Part shown: in pieces, positions 40,922-50,258 of the stretch
Layout of the letters: the number at the start of each line of letters is the position of its first letter
How positions within the stretch are numbered: position 1 is the stretch's first letter
DNA from: Allofournierella massiliensis
GTDB taxonomy: Bacteria; Bacillota; Clostridia; Oscillospirales; Ruminococcaceae
Assembly (NCBI RefSeq): GCF_004345265.1
Contig: NZ_SLUM01000001.1
Location: 1-64,000, forward strand
DNA length: 64,000 nt
Reading direction: 5' to 3'
Program-made: the position numbers and the translations under genes
Notes under the pieces: generated by a model
The model's database searches: none
The model's input: only the letters and a program-made list of their open reading frames with translations
What the model was told of the DNA's origin: nothing

Positions 40922-42970
40922 TCAGTTGAAGGTGGTGCGTTCAAACAGGTGGGAGACCTGTGCCGCCAGCAGGCTGTGCTCCGGGGCGGCCAGCTTCGGG
41001 TCCTGCTCCAGCAGCTCGTGGGCGCATTTCTGGGCGGCCTCCAGCGTGCGGGTGTCGCCCATCAGGTCGGCCAATTGCAGGGTGGGCAGGCCGTGCTGCC
41101 GATCCCCGAAGAAGTCGCCGGGGCCGCGGGTCTCCAGATCGTATTTGGCGATCTCGAAGCCGTCCTGTGTATGGCAGAGAAAGCGCAGCCGGTCCCGCAC
41201 CGCTTCGCCGGTGTGGTCGCTGATGAGAATGCAGTAGGCTTCGCCGCCGCCCCGGCCCACCCGGCCCCGCAGCTGGTGCAGCGCCGACAGACCGTACCGC
41301 TCGGCGTTTTCAATCACCATCACGGTGGCGTTGGGCACGTCCACGCCCACCTCGATCACGGTGGTGGAGACCAGCACGTCCAGCTCGCCGTTTTTGAACT
41401 GCTCCATCACGGCGGCCTTTTCCTTTGGCTTCAGCTTGCCGTGCATCAGGCCGATGCGCCGGTGGGGCAGAAGCGCCCCGGCCACGTCGGTGAGGTAGCT
41501 GGTCACCGCCTGCAGATCCGCCGCGCCGGGCGCTTCGGTATCACTCTCCTCCACCCGGGGGCAGACGATGTACACCTGATGGCCCTTGTCGATCTGGTCG
41601 TCCAGAAAATGATACATGTCCCGCCGCTTTTTGCCGGTCACCGCATAGGTTTTCACCGGCAGGCGGCCGGGGGGCAGCTCGTCCAGAATGGAGATGTCCA
41701 GATCGCCGTACATCAGAAGGCCCAGCGTGCGGGGGATGGGCGTGGCGCTCATCACCAGCACATGGGGGGCGGTGGATTTGTCCGCCAGCAGGCCCCGCTG
41801 GCGCACGCCGAACCGGTGCTGCTCGTCCACCACCGCAAAGCCAAGGCGGGCAAACTCCACCCCGCTGCTGATCACCGCGTGGGTGCCCACCACCAGATCC
41901 GCCTCGTGGGCGGCGATGGCCGCAAGGGTGGTGCGCTTCTGGGCCGCCTTCATGCCGCCGGTGAGCAGCGCCACCCGAAGCCCGAAGGGCTCGAGAAAGG
42001 TCTGCAATGTGGCCGCGTGCTGGGCGGCCAGAATCTCGGTGGGGGCCATGAGGGCGCTCTGGTAGCCGTTTTTCGCGGCCATGTAGATGCCCGCCGCGGC
42101 CACAAGGGTTTTGCCGCTGCCCACGTCCCCCTGCAACAGCCGGTTCATGGGCCGCTTTGCCGCCATGTCGGCGCAGATCTCGGCGGCGGCCCGCCGCTGG
42201 GCCCCGGTGGGGGAGAAGGGCAGGCTGTCCCAGAAGGGGGTGAGGCCGGTGGGCTGCATGGGTGCGCCGCTCTTCACCGCGCCCCGGCTTTTTAAAAGGC
42301 TCAGGCCGATTTGCAGGGTGAACAGCTCCTCAAACACCAGCCGCCGCCGTGCCGCGGCCAGCGCCTGCGGGGAGGCAGGGTGGTGGATGTTCTTCACCGC
42401 CGTCCACTTATCCGGCATCCGGAAGCGGGGCAGGTAGTCCGGCGGCAGGGGCTCGGGCAGCGGGTCCGCCGCGGCCAGCGCGTTCTCCACGCAGCGGGCG
42501 ATCTGGCCGCTGGCAAGGCCCTCGGTCTGGGGGTAGACCGCCACAAAGGGCTTGCGCTCCACCTCCGCCCGGGTGCGCACGATGGGATTTGCCATCTCCC
42601 GGCGGGAGAGTGCGCCTTTCGCCCGGCCCTCGAAATAGTATTCCTCGCCCAGCAGCAGCTTGTCCGCCATGAAATGGGTGTTGAACCAGGTGAGGGTCAA
42701 GGTGCCGGTGTCGTCCGCGGCGGTGGCCTGCACCATGGTGCGGCCCCCGGGCAGGCGCACCGCTCCCTTTTTGGCGCACACTTCGGCCCTGATGACCACC
42801 TCGGTGCCGGAGGGGGCTTCGGCAATGGGGCTGGGCTGACTGTAATCAATATAGCGGCGGGGATAGTGGCAGAGCAGGTCGCCCACGGTGGCGATGCCCA
42901 GCCGGGCGAACCGCTCGGCCAGCCTGGGGCCCACGCCCTTGACGTATTGAATGGGGGTATCCGGCTTCAT
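40922..42970 (-). CDS. recG: ATP-dependent DNA helicase RecG
   Basis: The 682-residue helicase has the N-terminal wedge/OB domain (about 1-150), Walker A GDVGSGKT (281-288), DEQH box (382-385), SATPIPRT, and the C-terminal GRVGRGG and RecG-type tail (DFFGDRQHGLP). It remodels stalled replication forks and Holliday junctions. In many Firmicutes recG lies after asp23-like and fakA genes; here a GIY-YIG gene lies between. The ATG follows AAGGAGG. Confidence 0.97.
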   Translation of the reverse strand: MKPDTPIQYVKGVGPRLAERFARLGIATVGDLLCHYPRRYIDYSQPSPIAEAPSGTEVVIRAEVCAKKGAVRLPGGRTMVQATAADDTGTLTLTWFNTHFMADKLLLGEEYYFEGRAKGALSRREMANPIVRTRAEVERKPFVAVYPQTEGLASGQIARCVENALAAADPLPEPLPPDYLPRFRMPDKWTAVKNIHHPASPQALAAARRRLVFEELFTLQIGLSLLKSRGAVKSGAPMQPTGLTPFWDSLPFSPTGAQRRAAAEICADMAAKRPMNRLLQGDVGSGKTLVAAAGIYMAAKNGYQSALMAPTEILAAQHAATLQTFLEPFGLRVALLTGGMKAAQKRTTLAAIAAHEADLVVGTHAVISSGVEFARLGFAVVDEQHRFGVRQRGLLADKSTAPHVLVMSATPIPRTLGLLMYGDLDISILDELPPGRLPVKTYAVTGKKRRDMYHFLDDQIDKGHQVYIVCPRVEESDTEAPGAADLQAVTSYLTDVAGALLPHRRIGLMHGKLKPKEKAAVMEQFKNGELDVLVSTTVIEVGVDVPNATVMVIENAERYGLSALHQLRGRVGRGGGEAYCILISDHTGEAVRDRLRFLCHTQDGFEIAKYDLETRGPGDFFGDRQHGLPTLQLADLMGDTRTLEAAQKCAHELLEQDPKLAAPEHSLLAAQVSHLFERTTFN

Positions 42971-42995
42971 GGCGGGGCCTCCTTACAAAGTAATT

Positions 42996-43652
42996 TTAAA
43001 GAATACGAGTGTTTAGTGTAGCACATGCCTCGAGCAGATTTGTTGTATCTCCGCCGATCCGGTTGGTTAAATATTTATTGGGAAAATCGTTGACTAAAGC
43101 ACTCTCGATCCCTTCGGAAATTTTTCTTGGCCATATATAAATTCTTGTTGTATCCAATGCTCGGAAAAAATCAATAGAGAAGCAAGACGTTTGGAAGGCG
43201 TACATGGGCAACAACGTCCGGTCAAAAGGTTTACTGTTCTGCCAGTGCTCCCGAATTCGCTTTTTTATGTTTGAGGATTTACCGATATATGCTTGCTTAT
43301 AGTTATCCAGAATCATCAGATAATATCCAGAAATTTCATAGTCGGATAAATCTGAAATCTGATGGAATTGAGGATGCTTTTCCAAAAAGTTTTGAAGTGC
43401 ACAATTGAAATCATTTGCGTCTAGACTATTGAAATAAGCCATGTTCAAGTCAAAGTTTTTTAGGCAAACGGCGCGATACTTTTCACACCACTCCAAACGA
43501 TATTGCTTCCCGGAATCATCCACATAGGCATTTTCTTTTACTAGGTTGGGGAATTTAGGAAGAGTACATCGTGTATTAATAGGGGCGAACTCTTCGCGTG
43601 TAAGGTGTAGTGAGTATTTGCGCTTAACGACGGTAACACCAAAATGTTCCAT
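42996..43652 (-). CDS. AT-rich GIY-YIG nuclease-like protein
   Basis: The 218-residue protein has a C-terminal GIY-YIG-like domain: GYY (109-111), YIG (122-124), SNIKKRIREHW (127-137) with the expected Arg and His, Glu183 in EGIESALV and Asn197 in YLTNRIGG. The N-terminal 100 residues are not recognised. Base composition differs strongly from the neighbours: the 60-base rows starting at 43081 and 43381 have 23 and 20 G+C, whereas flanking genes exceed 60%. This suggests recent transfer. It is co-oriented with recG (25-base gap). Confidence 0.7.
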   Translation of the reverse strand: MEHFGVTVVKRKYSLHLTREEFAPINTRCTLPKFPNLVKENAYVDDSGKQYRLEWCEKYRAVCLKNFDLNMAYFNSLDANDFNCALQNFLEKHPQFHQISDLSDYEISGYYLMILDNYKQAYIGKSSNIKKRIREHWQNSKPFDRTLLPMYAFQTSCFSIDFFRALDTTRIYIWPRKISEGIESALVNDFPNKYLTNRIGGDTTNLLEACATLNTRIL

Positions 43653-43674
43653 GTTAGATACCTCGGTAATAGAA

Positions 43675-43700
43675 AAAGCGCCGCCGATTTTCGGCGGCGC
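43675..43700 (-). terminator. Terminator after fakA
   Basis: On the minus strand GCGCCGCCG-AAAA-TCGGCGGCGC is followed by TTTTTCTATT. It separates fakA from the GIY-YIG gene, which therefore needs its own promoter. Confidence 0.9.
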
Positions 43701-43727
43701 TTGAAAACGCTTGCGATCAGGGAAGAA

Positions 43728-45419
43728 TTACTCCACGCTGATCATGTAGTAGTAGACGGGCTGGCCGCCGTTGATCAGGGTGACCTCGATGCCGTCGCCC
43801 ACCTTGGCCTGCACCAGCTCCAGCGTGCGCTGGGCGTCCTCCTCGCTCACGTCGCAGCCGGAGATCAGGGTGATGAAGCTGGTATCCTTCTTCACCATGC
43901 TGCGGGCAAGGCGGTAGGTGGTCTTGGTGATGTCGGTGCCGATGTTCACGATCTTGCCGTTCTCCATGGCCATGATCTCGCCCTTCTTGATCTTGTGGCC
44001 GTCGAAGTCGCTGTTGCGGGCGGCGAAGGTCACAAGGCCGGTGCTCACCTGACCGGCAGCCTGCATCATGTTGATGGTGTTGGCGTCCACGGTGGCGTCC
44101 GGGTCAAAGCTCAGCATGGCGGTGATGCCCTGCGGGATGGTGCGGGTGGGCAGCACCACAATGCGCCGGTCGGCCAGCTTCTGGGCCTGCTCGGCGGCCA
44201 TGATGATGTTCTTGTTGTTGGGCAGCACGAACACGGTCTTGGCGGGCACGCTCTGCACCGCGGCCACAATGTCCTCGGTGGAGGGGTTCATGGTCTGGCC
44301 GCCGGACACAACGGCGGAAACGCCCAGATCGGTGAACACGTTGGCCAGACCCTCGCCGGCGGCCACGGCCACAAAGCCGTACTCCTGATCCGGGTCAACG
44401 GCAGCGTACACAAAGGGGCTGGTCTGCTCGGCCTGCTCGGCTTCCCGCTGCTTCTCCAGGCCCTTGCCCTGCTTCTGGCGGGCCAGGAACTGCTCGTGCA
44501 TGTTCTCGATCTTGAAGCCGGTCAGGTAGCCGTACTGGATGGCGTGGCTCAGAATCTTGCCGGGGTCGGCGGTGTGCACATGGCAGTTGATCACGTCGTC
44601 GTCCTCAATAACCACCACGCTGTCGCCGTTGCTCTCGCAGAAGGCGCGCAGCTTGTCGCTGGAAACGCCCTCGTTCTTATTCACCAGGAACTGGGTGCAG
44701 TAGCCGTTCTTGATGTCCTCAACCTTCATCAGGTCGTCGCTGAACACGCCCTTGCCGGCGGCGTCGCTGGAGTGCTTGACCTTGCTCTGGGTCTGCTCCT
44801 CGCCCTTCACGGGCTCGCCGCCCTTGAACACGATGTCCATGCCCTCGAAGATCACCATCAGGCCCTGGCCGCCCGCGTCCACCACGCCGGCCTTCTTCAG
44901 AACCGGCAGCTGGTTGGGGGTGTTGTCCAGCGCGCGCTGACCGGCGGAAAGCACCAGAGTCCACAGCTCGTTCACGTCGGCCAGGCCGCTGGCAGAAGCT
45001 TCCTCGCTGGCGATGCGGGCTACGGTGAGCATGGTGCCCTCGGTGGGCTTCATCACGGCCTTGTAGGCGGCTTCCACGCCCTTTTCCAGCGCGTGAACCA
45101 GATCCTCGGCGCCGGCTTCCTTCTTGCCGTCCAGCGCCTTGGACAGGCCGCGGAACAACAGGCTGGTGATCACGCCGGAGTTGCCGCGGGCGCCGCGCAG
45201 CATGGCGGAAGCGGCCACCTTGGCGGCCTCGCCCACGGTGCAGCTGTCGGGCAGGTTTTCCAGCTCACGGGCAGCGGCCATCACGGTCATGCTCATGTTG
45301 GTGCCGGTGTCGCCGTCCGGCACGGGGAAAACGTTCAGCTCGTCCACACGGGAACGCTGGTTGGAGATGTTGTTGGCGCCGGAGATGATGGCGTCACGCA
45401 GGATCTTACCGGTAATCAT
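43728..45419 (-). CDS. fakA: Fatty acid kinase catalytic subunit (DAK2/DegV-linked family)
   Basis: The 563-residue protein has an N-terminal DhaL-type kinase domain with the ATP/Mg motif PVPDGDTGTNM (32-42), a middle domain and the C-terminal FakA_C domain (about 320-563). FakA phosphorylates fatty acids bound to FakB (DegV) proteins for membrane lipid synthesis or envelope signalling. The asp23-like/fakA pair upstream of recG matches the usual Firmicutes order. Ile/Val-rich segments and length are typical. Confidence 0.93.
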   Translation of the reverse strand: MITGKILRDAIISGANNISNQRSRVDELNVFPVPDGDTGTNMSMTVMAAARELENLPDSCTVGEAAKVAASAMLRGARGNSGVITSLLFRGLSKALDGKKEAGAEDLVHALEKGVEAAYKAVMKPTEGTMLTVARIASEEASASGLADVNELWTLVLSAGQRALDNTPNQLPVLKKAGVVDAGGQGLMVIFEGMDIVFKGGEPVKGEEQTQSKVKHSSDAAGKGVFSDDLMKVEDIKNGYCTQFLVNKNEGVSSDKLRAFCESNGDSVVVIEDDDVINCHVHTADPGKILSHAIQYGYLTGFKIENMHEQFLARQKQGKGLEKQREAEQAEQTSPFVYAAVDPDQEYGFVAVAAGEGLANVFTDLGVSAVVSGGQTMNPSTEDIVAAVQSVPAKTVFVLPNNKNIIMAAEQAQKLADRRIVVLPTRTIPQGITAMLSFDPDATVDANTINMMQAAGQVSTGLVTFAARNSDFDGHKIKKGEIMAMENGKIVNIGTDITKTTYRLARSMVKKDTSFITLISGCDVSEEDAQRTLELVQAKVGDGIEVTLINGGQPVYYYMISVE

Positions 45420-45470
45420 AAGCTATTGCACCTCATGTAAAGTAAAGTATCGTTGTTTTATGGGGCGGAA

Positions 45471-45824
45471 TCAGTCCGCCACGATGTCGTCCACCGAGAC
45501 CTCGATGCGGGCCACGGTCAGGCCGGTGGCCTTTTCCACCTCGTGCTTGACCTTGTGGGTGATGCTCTTCACGATGGTGGCGATGTTCAGCCCGTAGCCC
45601 ACCTTAATGTGCAGTTCGATGGTGAGGCTGCGGTCCGACTGGGTCACGCGAACGCCCTTTTCCGGGAAATCGCTGCCGAACACCAGGCTCTTCAGATCGT
45701 CGCCGCGGCCGCCGGTGGCCATGCCCGCCACGCCGTAGCAGCTGCGGGCCGCCTGGCTGACCAGCTCGGCGAAGTAGTCCGACGTCATGCTTATGGTGCC
45801 CATGGGGTTTTGCAATGTGATCAT
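45471..45824 (-). CDS. Asp23/Gls24 family envelope stress response protein
   Basis: The 117-residue protein has the family pattern: GTISMTSDYFAELVSQAARSCYGVAGM (about 9-35) and VKHEVEKATGLTVARIEVSVDDIV at the C terminus. Such proteins (YloU type) associate with the membrane and with envelope stress. I chose the ATG at 45824 after AAAGGAG. fakA follows after 51 bases; the two are one conserved pair. Confidence 0.92.
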   Translation of the reverse strand: MITLQNPMGTISMTSDYFAELVSQAARSCYGVAGMATGGRGDDLKSLVFGSDFPEKGVRVTQSDRSLTIELHIKVGYGLNIATIVKSITHKVKHEVEKATGLTVARIEVSVDDIVAD

Positions 45825-45874
45825 AAACTGCCGCTCCTTTGCAATTTGTATCCGCCCGTGGGCGGTGGGGTCTG

Positions 45875-47449
45875 TTATTCGGCCGCGTCGAAGCGCAGGC
45901 CTTCCAGCGAATAGAATACGTTGCTGATGGAACAGCTCAGCCCGCTGATGCCGCTGCTGTGCACCACCGTGCCGTTGCGCCACACCAGCGGCACAAAGGG
46001 CATTTCGGCGGCGAAAGCCGTTTCCAGCGCGCCGGCGGTGTTCTGGTCCGCCTTGAAGGCGGTGTAGGCGGCGGCGAGCGCTTCGCTTTGCACGATGCCC
46101 ACGCTGGCCTGCCCCCCTTCAAAAAAGGGACTCATATCCATATTATTATACAACTTGACCTCGCCGATGTACAGGTCAAAATCACCGGATGCAACTTTTT
46201 GGCTGTAAACGTCAAAATCCGACGCTTCCTCCACCGTCACATACAGCCCGGCGGCGGCCAGCTGGTCCTTGATCAGGCTGGCGGCGTAGCGCTTGTAGGT
46301 GTTGCCGCTGTAAACCAGCAGCCGCAGGTTCACCCGCTGGCCGTCGGCGTCCTGATAATAGCCCGCCGCGTCCAGCGTGTAGCCCAGCGCGGCCAGATCT
46401 GCGGCGGCCTGCTCGGCGTTCACTTCGGCGGTGGACTGGATCACATGGCTGTCGGCCACGCAGTCGTAGTGGTCGTTGATGCAGCCGGTGGCCGGGTAGG
46501 CCCGGGCATAATAGCTTTTCTGGGCGATCTGGGTGCGGTCGATCAGCTGGCTGAGCAGGCCGCGCCCGCCGGGGGTGGTGAGCAGAGGGCTTTTGGTTCC
46601 GCTTTCCGGCGGGGTGGCGTTCACGCCCAGAAACACCAGATTGTTGGTTTTGTAATAGTCCGACACGCTGGAAAAGCCGGCGCTGGTCTGGGCCGAGTCG
46701 CTGGCGGTGTACAGGTTCAGGCTGCCCACCGCAAAGCCGGAGACCATCTCTTCATAGCTGCTCACCTCGGTGAGATAGATCACCTCCGGCCCGTTTTCCG
46801 CGAAGGCGCAGGAGTTGTTGCGCACCAGGCTGCCGCTGTCGCCGTAGGTGTAGCGGCCGTTCGGCGTGGGCTGGGCCGCGCCGGTCTCGGCGGCCTTCAG
46901 CACCGGAATGTCGCACAGGTAGGCGAACATGGAATCCGGCGAAGCAAGGGTCACGGTCACGGTGTCGCCCTCGGCCTTCACCTCGGTCACACCCGCAAAG
47001 CGGGCGGCGTAACGCTCGCTGACCCGGGCGGCCTCCAGGCTGGCGGCGGCGTCCTGGGCGGTGACGGGGGTGCCGTCCGCGAAGGTGCAGCCGGAGCGGA
47101 TATGGATGGTCACCGTTTCGCCCGCGCTCACGATGGAATCCGCCAGCCGGTATTCCAGCGAAAGCTCCGGCGACAGCTCCACCAGGCATTCAAACAACAG
47201 CCCGGCGTTCTGCTCCACCAGATTGGAGGAGGAGGTGTAGGGGTTGAAGCCCGCCGAGGGGGTGTAGCCCAGCACCAGCGCGGTGGGCGCGCCGGCGCTC
47301 TGCCCGGGCACAGAGGCCGCGCCCGAAGCGGCGGAGGCGGAAGAGGTGGAGGAGGCCGCCTGCGAGGCGGAGGAAGCCGCCTGCCGGCCGCAGCCGGCAA
47401 GCAGGGCAAAACACAGCGCAAGGGCTGCGATGCGGCGAAAACGTGCCAT
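45875..47449 (-). CDS. Family 5 ABC substrate-binding lipoprotein (peptide/nickel type)
   Basis: The 524-residue precursor has a lipoprotein signal ending ALLAGC (Cys20), a Ser/Ala linker to about residue 50, and an SBP_bac_5 fold (LSLEYRLADSIVSAGETVTIHIRSGCTFADGTPVTAQD, a family hallmark). It probably binds oligopeptides or similar ligands outside the cell. No permease or ATPase genes of the system are nearby, so it works with components encoded elsewhere. Start chosen at ATG 47449, 10 bases after AAAGGA. Confidence 0.9.
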   Translation of the reverse strand: MARFRRIAALALCFALLAGCGRQAASSASQAASSTSSASAASGAASVPGQSAGAPTALVLGYTPSAGFNPYTSSSNLVEQNAGLLFECLVELSPELSLEYRLADSIVSAGETVTIHIRSGCTFADGTPVTAQDAAASLEAARVSERYAARFAGVTEVKAEGDTVTVTLASPDSMFAYLCDIPVLKAAETGAAQPTPNGRYTYGDSGSLVRNNSCAFAENGPEVIYLTEVSSYEEMVSGFAVGSLNLYTASDSAQTSAGFSSVSDYYKTNNLVFLGVNATPPESGTKSPLLTTPGGRGLLSQLIDRTQIAQKSYYARAYPATGCINDHYDCVADSHVIQSTAEVNAEQAAADLAALGYTLDAAGYYQDADGQRVNLRLLVYSGNTYKRYAASLIKDQLAAAGLYVTVEEASDFDVYSQKVASGDFDLYIGEVKLYNNMDMSPFFEGGQASVGIVQSEALAAAYTAFKADQNTAGALETAFAAEMPFVPLVWRNGTVVHSSGISGLSCSISNVFYSLEGLRFDAAE

Positions 47450-47688
47450 GGGAAACACATCCTTTTCTGGTCAGAATCGGTACCTTAAAGCATATCATAA
47501 AACGAGGCCGTTGACCAGCAGAATCGGGCAAAAAAGCACCTTTGCACCGCCCGGCGCCGCCTTCATAAGTTTTTCACACCCCGGGGCGCGAAATGTGTTA
47601 AAATAAAGATACCGAATCATGGAATCCCGGGCCGGAGCCTTCCGGTTCGTTTTTTGAGAAATGCAGCGCGTAAAGTGAGGTTTTGTGA

Positions 47689-48147
47689 GTGAATTTGCTG
47701 TTCTTTTTAACGCCCAAGCAGGATGTGGCCTTTCTGTATGAGGATTTCACCCTGCGGCAGGCGCTGGAGAAGATGGAGTACCACCGGTATTCCAGCATCC
47801 CCGTGCTGAACCGGGTGGGCGAATATGTGGGCACCATGACCGAGGGCGATCTTTTGTGGGCCATCAAGAACCAGGGCATCGATCTGGACGACGCGGAGGA
47901 CATCCCCTTAAGCAGCATCCCCCGCAAGCGGGACTACAAGCCCGTGGCCGTGACCACCCAGATGGATGAGCTGGTGGCCGCCGCCATGACCCAGAATTTC
48001 GTGCCCGTGCTGGACGACAAGAAGAGTTTCATCGGTCTGGTCAAGCGCAATGCCATCATCCAGTACTGCTACGACCGCTACCGGGCCGTGGCCCCCATGC
48101 TGGACGGCCAGAAAACCGGCAAATCGAGCGAAAGAAAGGTGTTTTGA
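47689..48147 (+). CDS. CBS-pair domain protein
   Basis: The 152-residue protein consists of two CBS domains (about 8-60 and 78-132: ALEKMEYHRYSSIPVLNRVGEYVGTMTEGDLLWAI, and DELVAAAMTQNFVPVLDDKKSFIGLVKRNAII). CBS pairs bind adenine nucleotides and act as energy sensors. The start is a GTG at 47689, with AAAGTGAGG upstream. The flavin reductase gene follows 3 bases after the stop. A likely -10 box TAAAAT lies near 47600. Confidence 0.88.
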   Translation: MNLLFFLTPKQDVAFLYEDFTLRQALEKMEYHRYSSIPVLNRVGEYVGTMTEGDLLWAIKNQGIDLDDAEDIPLSSIPRKRDYKPVAVTTQMDELVAAAMTQNFVPVLDDKKSFIGLVKRNAIIQYCYDRYRAVAPMLDGQKTGKSSERKVF

Positions 48148-48150
48148 ACA

Positions 48151-48666
48151 ATGGAGTACCGGAAAATCGAGTCCGCCGCCATCGCGGGCAATCCCTTTGA
48201 GCTGATCGGCAAAGAGTGGGCGCTGGTGAGCGCCAAAAAGGCCGACGGCACCGTGAACACCATGACCGTGAGCTGGGGCTCCATGGGCGTATTGTGGGGC
48301 AAAAACGTGGTGCAGATTTTCCTGCGGCCCCAGCGCTACACCAAGGAGTTCGTGGACGAGGCCGGCCGCTTCACCCTGAGCTTTTACGGCGAAGGGGCGA
48401 AGAAGGAATTGGGCTATCTGGGCAAGGTGAGCGGCCGGGACGAGGACAAGATCGCCAAGGTGGGCTACACCGTGAAGGACTTCGACGGCGCGCCCGCCTT
48501 CGACGGGGCCCGGCTGGTGCTGGTCTGCCGCAGCCTGTATGCCCAGACGCTGGAGCCGGAGTGCTTTTTACCCGGCAACAGCTGCGATAAGGACTGCTAC
48601 CCCCAAAAGGACTACCACACCATGTATGTGGCCGAGATCGAGGCCGTGTACGAGAAGGCGGAATAA
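48151..48666 (+). CDS. Flavin reductase-like protein
   Basis: The 171-residue protein matches the FMN-binding flavin reductase-like family (PF01613): MTVSWGSMGVLWGKNVVQIFLRPQRYTKEFVD (about 37-68), GYLGKVSGRDEDKIAK, and a C-terminal AEIEAVY. It binds FMN and reduces flavin or a flavoprotein partner. It is co-transcribed with the CBS gene (3-base gap; AAAGGTG upstream of ATG) and has its own terminator. Confidence 0.9.
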   Translation: MEYRKIESAAIAGNPFELIGKEWALVSAKKADGTVNTMTVSWGSMGVLWGKNVVQIFLRPQRYTKEFVDEAGRFTLSFYGEGAKKELGYLGKVSGRDEDKIAKVGYTVKDFDGAPAFDGARLVLVCRSLYAQTLEPECFLPGNSCDKDCYPQKDYHTMYVAEIEAVYEKAE

Positions 48667-48682
48667 GCTTATCAAAAGCAGC

Positions 48683-48713
48683 AAGGCCCCCGGCTTTTTC
48701 CGGGGGCCTTTTT
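48683..48713 (+). terminator. Terminator after the flavin reductase gene
   Basis: AAGGCCCCCGG and CCGGGGGCCTT with a TTTTT loop, followed by TTTCTG. Confidence 0.92.
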
Positions 48714-48874
48714 CTGTGTGCTTTAAAAGGGTTGTTTATCGGACTGCATTTTGCCGCGGAATGATGCAAAGTACAAATTATCGGACTTATGTTCTGATAG
48801 AATAAGACCATCGGAAGGGGGCGCGGCCCCCGAAAACACAACATCGACAAAAATTGAGAAAGGCAGGGTCGGGT

Positions 48875-48994
48875 ATGGATTGCATCATTCGGAACGTGGG
48901 GTCTCATGTGGAGGTATACAGCCGCAGCGGCGTGTTTCTGTTCTCGGCCGACAACACCCGCGAGGCCATGGAGGAGCTGGGCCAGGCGGGCTGA
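48875..48994 (+). CDS. 39-residue small protein
   Basis: A short frame encodes MDCIIRNVGSHVEVYSRSG... and ends AMEELGQAG. It has alternating beta-type residues then an amphipathic helix, which looks like a folded mini-protein, and an AAAGGCAGGG ribosome-like stretch about 7-12 bases upstream. It is not in any neighbour's frame. Similar 40-residue proteins are common in Clostridia in my recollection, but I cannot verify this here. Confidence 0.5.
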   Translation: MDCIIRNVGSHVEVYSRSGVFLFSADNTREAMEELGQAG

Positions 48995-49124
48995 GCCTGT
49001 AAGGCGGCGATACGCCCGGCGCGGCGGATGAAAAATCTGCCGGCAGGGGGCGAAAGATGAAATAAAAGGCCGCTCCGGCCCGTTCTGTATATGAACGGAT
49101 CAAACGGAAAGGGAGTGTGCCGCC

Positions 49125-50234
49125 ATGACAGAGAAACGCAGCGTAAACAGAAGAAAAGGGATCACCGCCGCGCTGGTGCTGGCTCTGGCACTGGGCCTGC
49201 TGATGGCAGGCTGCGGCGGGCAGACGGCGAGCCCCGGCGGCGAAGGCGGGGCGGACCGGAACGTGGTGTCCGGCAGCAGCACACCCCAGACCGCGCAGGA
49301 CGCCATGGCCTTTCTGGAGGGCAGCCTGCGCCCCTGCGAGGGCGGCGTGGAGTTCACCCTGCCCGAGGGCTGGCCCGGCGAGGACTGGAACATCCAGATC
49401 TGTGGCCGTGCCGCCATGGGCGAGGGCGGCATGAGCGTGCATCTGCTGGAAAAGGAGAACGTGGAAAAGGCCTGGAAGCCGGGGCAGACCTATCAGATCG
49501 AATGCGCCGAGGGCTATCTGGAGCTGAACATGAGCGCGGTGCTGGATTCGGACGACGGGCTGGAGCCGCTTTCGGTGGATCTGCTGGCACTGGCGCTGGG
49601 GCAGCCCCAGCCGGAGCAGCCGGATGCCCCCGAGGCGCAGCCGGTGGAAAGCCAGCCGGAAAGCGCCAGCGAGCAGGACATGACCCAGCGGGTGAGCGCC
49701 CGGTTCCCCGCCTATCAGGAGGGGCGAAACGAGTTCAACGGGGAATATTACGATCAGGCCCCCTTCACCGCCAGCTTTCTGCTGCCCCAAGGCTGGAGCC
49801 TGACGGAGCCGGAGGAAAGCGAGCGGGTGTTTGATCAGGGCATGAACACCCAGCTGCTGATCTGCGACAGCGCGGGCAACGCCGTGGGCCGCATCGGCTA
49901 CGGGTTGATCGAGCCCACCGAGCCGGGCAACGAGCCGGAGGAGGGGGAGTATTACAAGCTGGTGTACAGCTATCTGCGCACCCCGTCCAGCTGCTTCTGG
50001 GAGGATTACCGGGTGGTGAAAAAGACCGCCGCCGGCGAAAACGCGGTGGCCACCGTGTATTTCGGTGAGTCCGAGCCGGGATACGCCACCGAAGAGCGCA
50101 CCGCCCACGGGGCCCTGGCCTACGATAAGGAGCTGGGGGTCTATGTGGCCCTGCGCATGGAGGAGGATGCCCCCTTCACCGCCGATCAGGTGGAAACCCT
50201 GGCCCAGAGCCTGACCCTGGCAGCCGTGGCCTGA
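49125..50234 (+). CDS. Lipoprotein of unknown function
   Basis: The 369-residue protein has a lipoprotein signal ending LLMAGC (Cys30), a Gly/Ser linker, an unrecognised beta-rich domain (about 60-170), a Gln/Pro/Glu spacer (about 172-185) and a second beta domain (about 190-365, ASFLLPQGWSLTEPE and similar). The two domains share the FTLPEGWP / FLLPQGWS motif, so they may be duplicated. Function is unknown. A GAAAGGGAG site precedes the ATG. Confidence 0.75.
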   Translation: MTEKRSVNRRKGITAALVLALALGLLMAGCGGQTASPGGEGGADRNVVSGSSTPQTAQDAMAFLEGSLRPCEGGVEFTLPEGWPGEDWNIQICGRAAMGEGGMSVHLLEKENVEKAWKPGQTYQIECAEGYLELNMSAVLDSDDGLEPLSVDLLALALGQPQPEQPDAPEAQPVESQPESASEQDMTQRVSARFPAYQEGRNEFNGEYYDQAPFTASFLLPQGWSLTEPEESERVFDQGMNTQLLICDSAGNAVGRIGYGLIEPTEPGNEPEEGEYYKLVYSYLRTPSSCFWEDYRVVKKTAAGENAVATVYFGESEPGYATEERTAHGALAYDKELGVYVALRMEEDAPFTADQVETLAQSLTLAAVA

Positions 50235-50258
50235 CGGTCAGCAAACGCCAGAATAACA

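Noticed and set aside
48667-48874. Promoter or further gene in the gap after the flavin reductase gene
   Set aside because: Apart from the terminator, only weak promoter-like AT stretches around 48770-48810 were seen; nothing firm can be supported.
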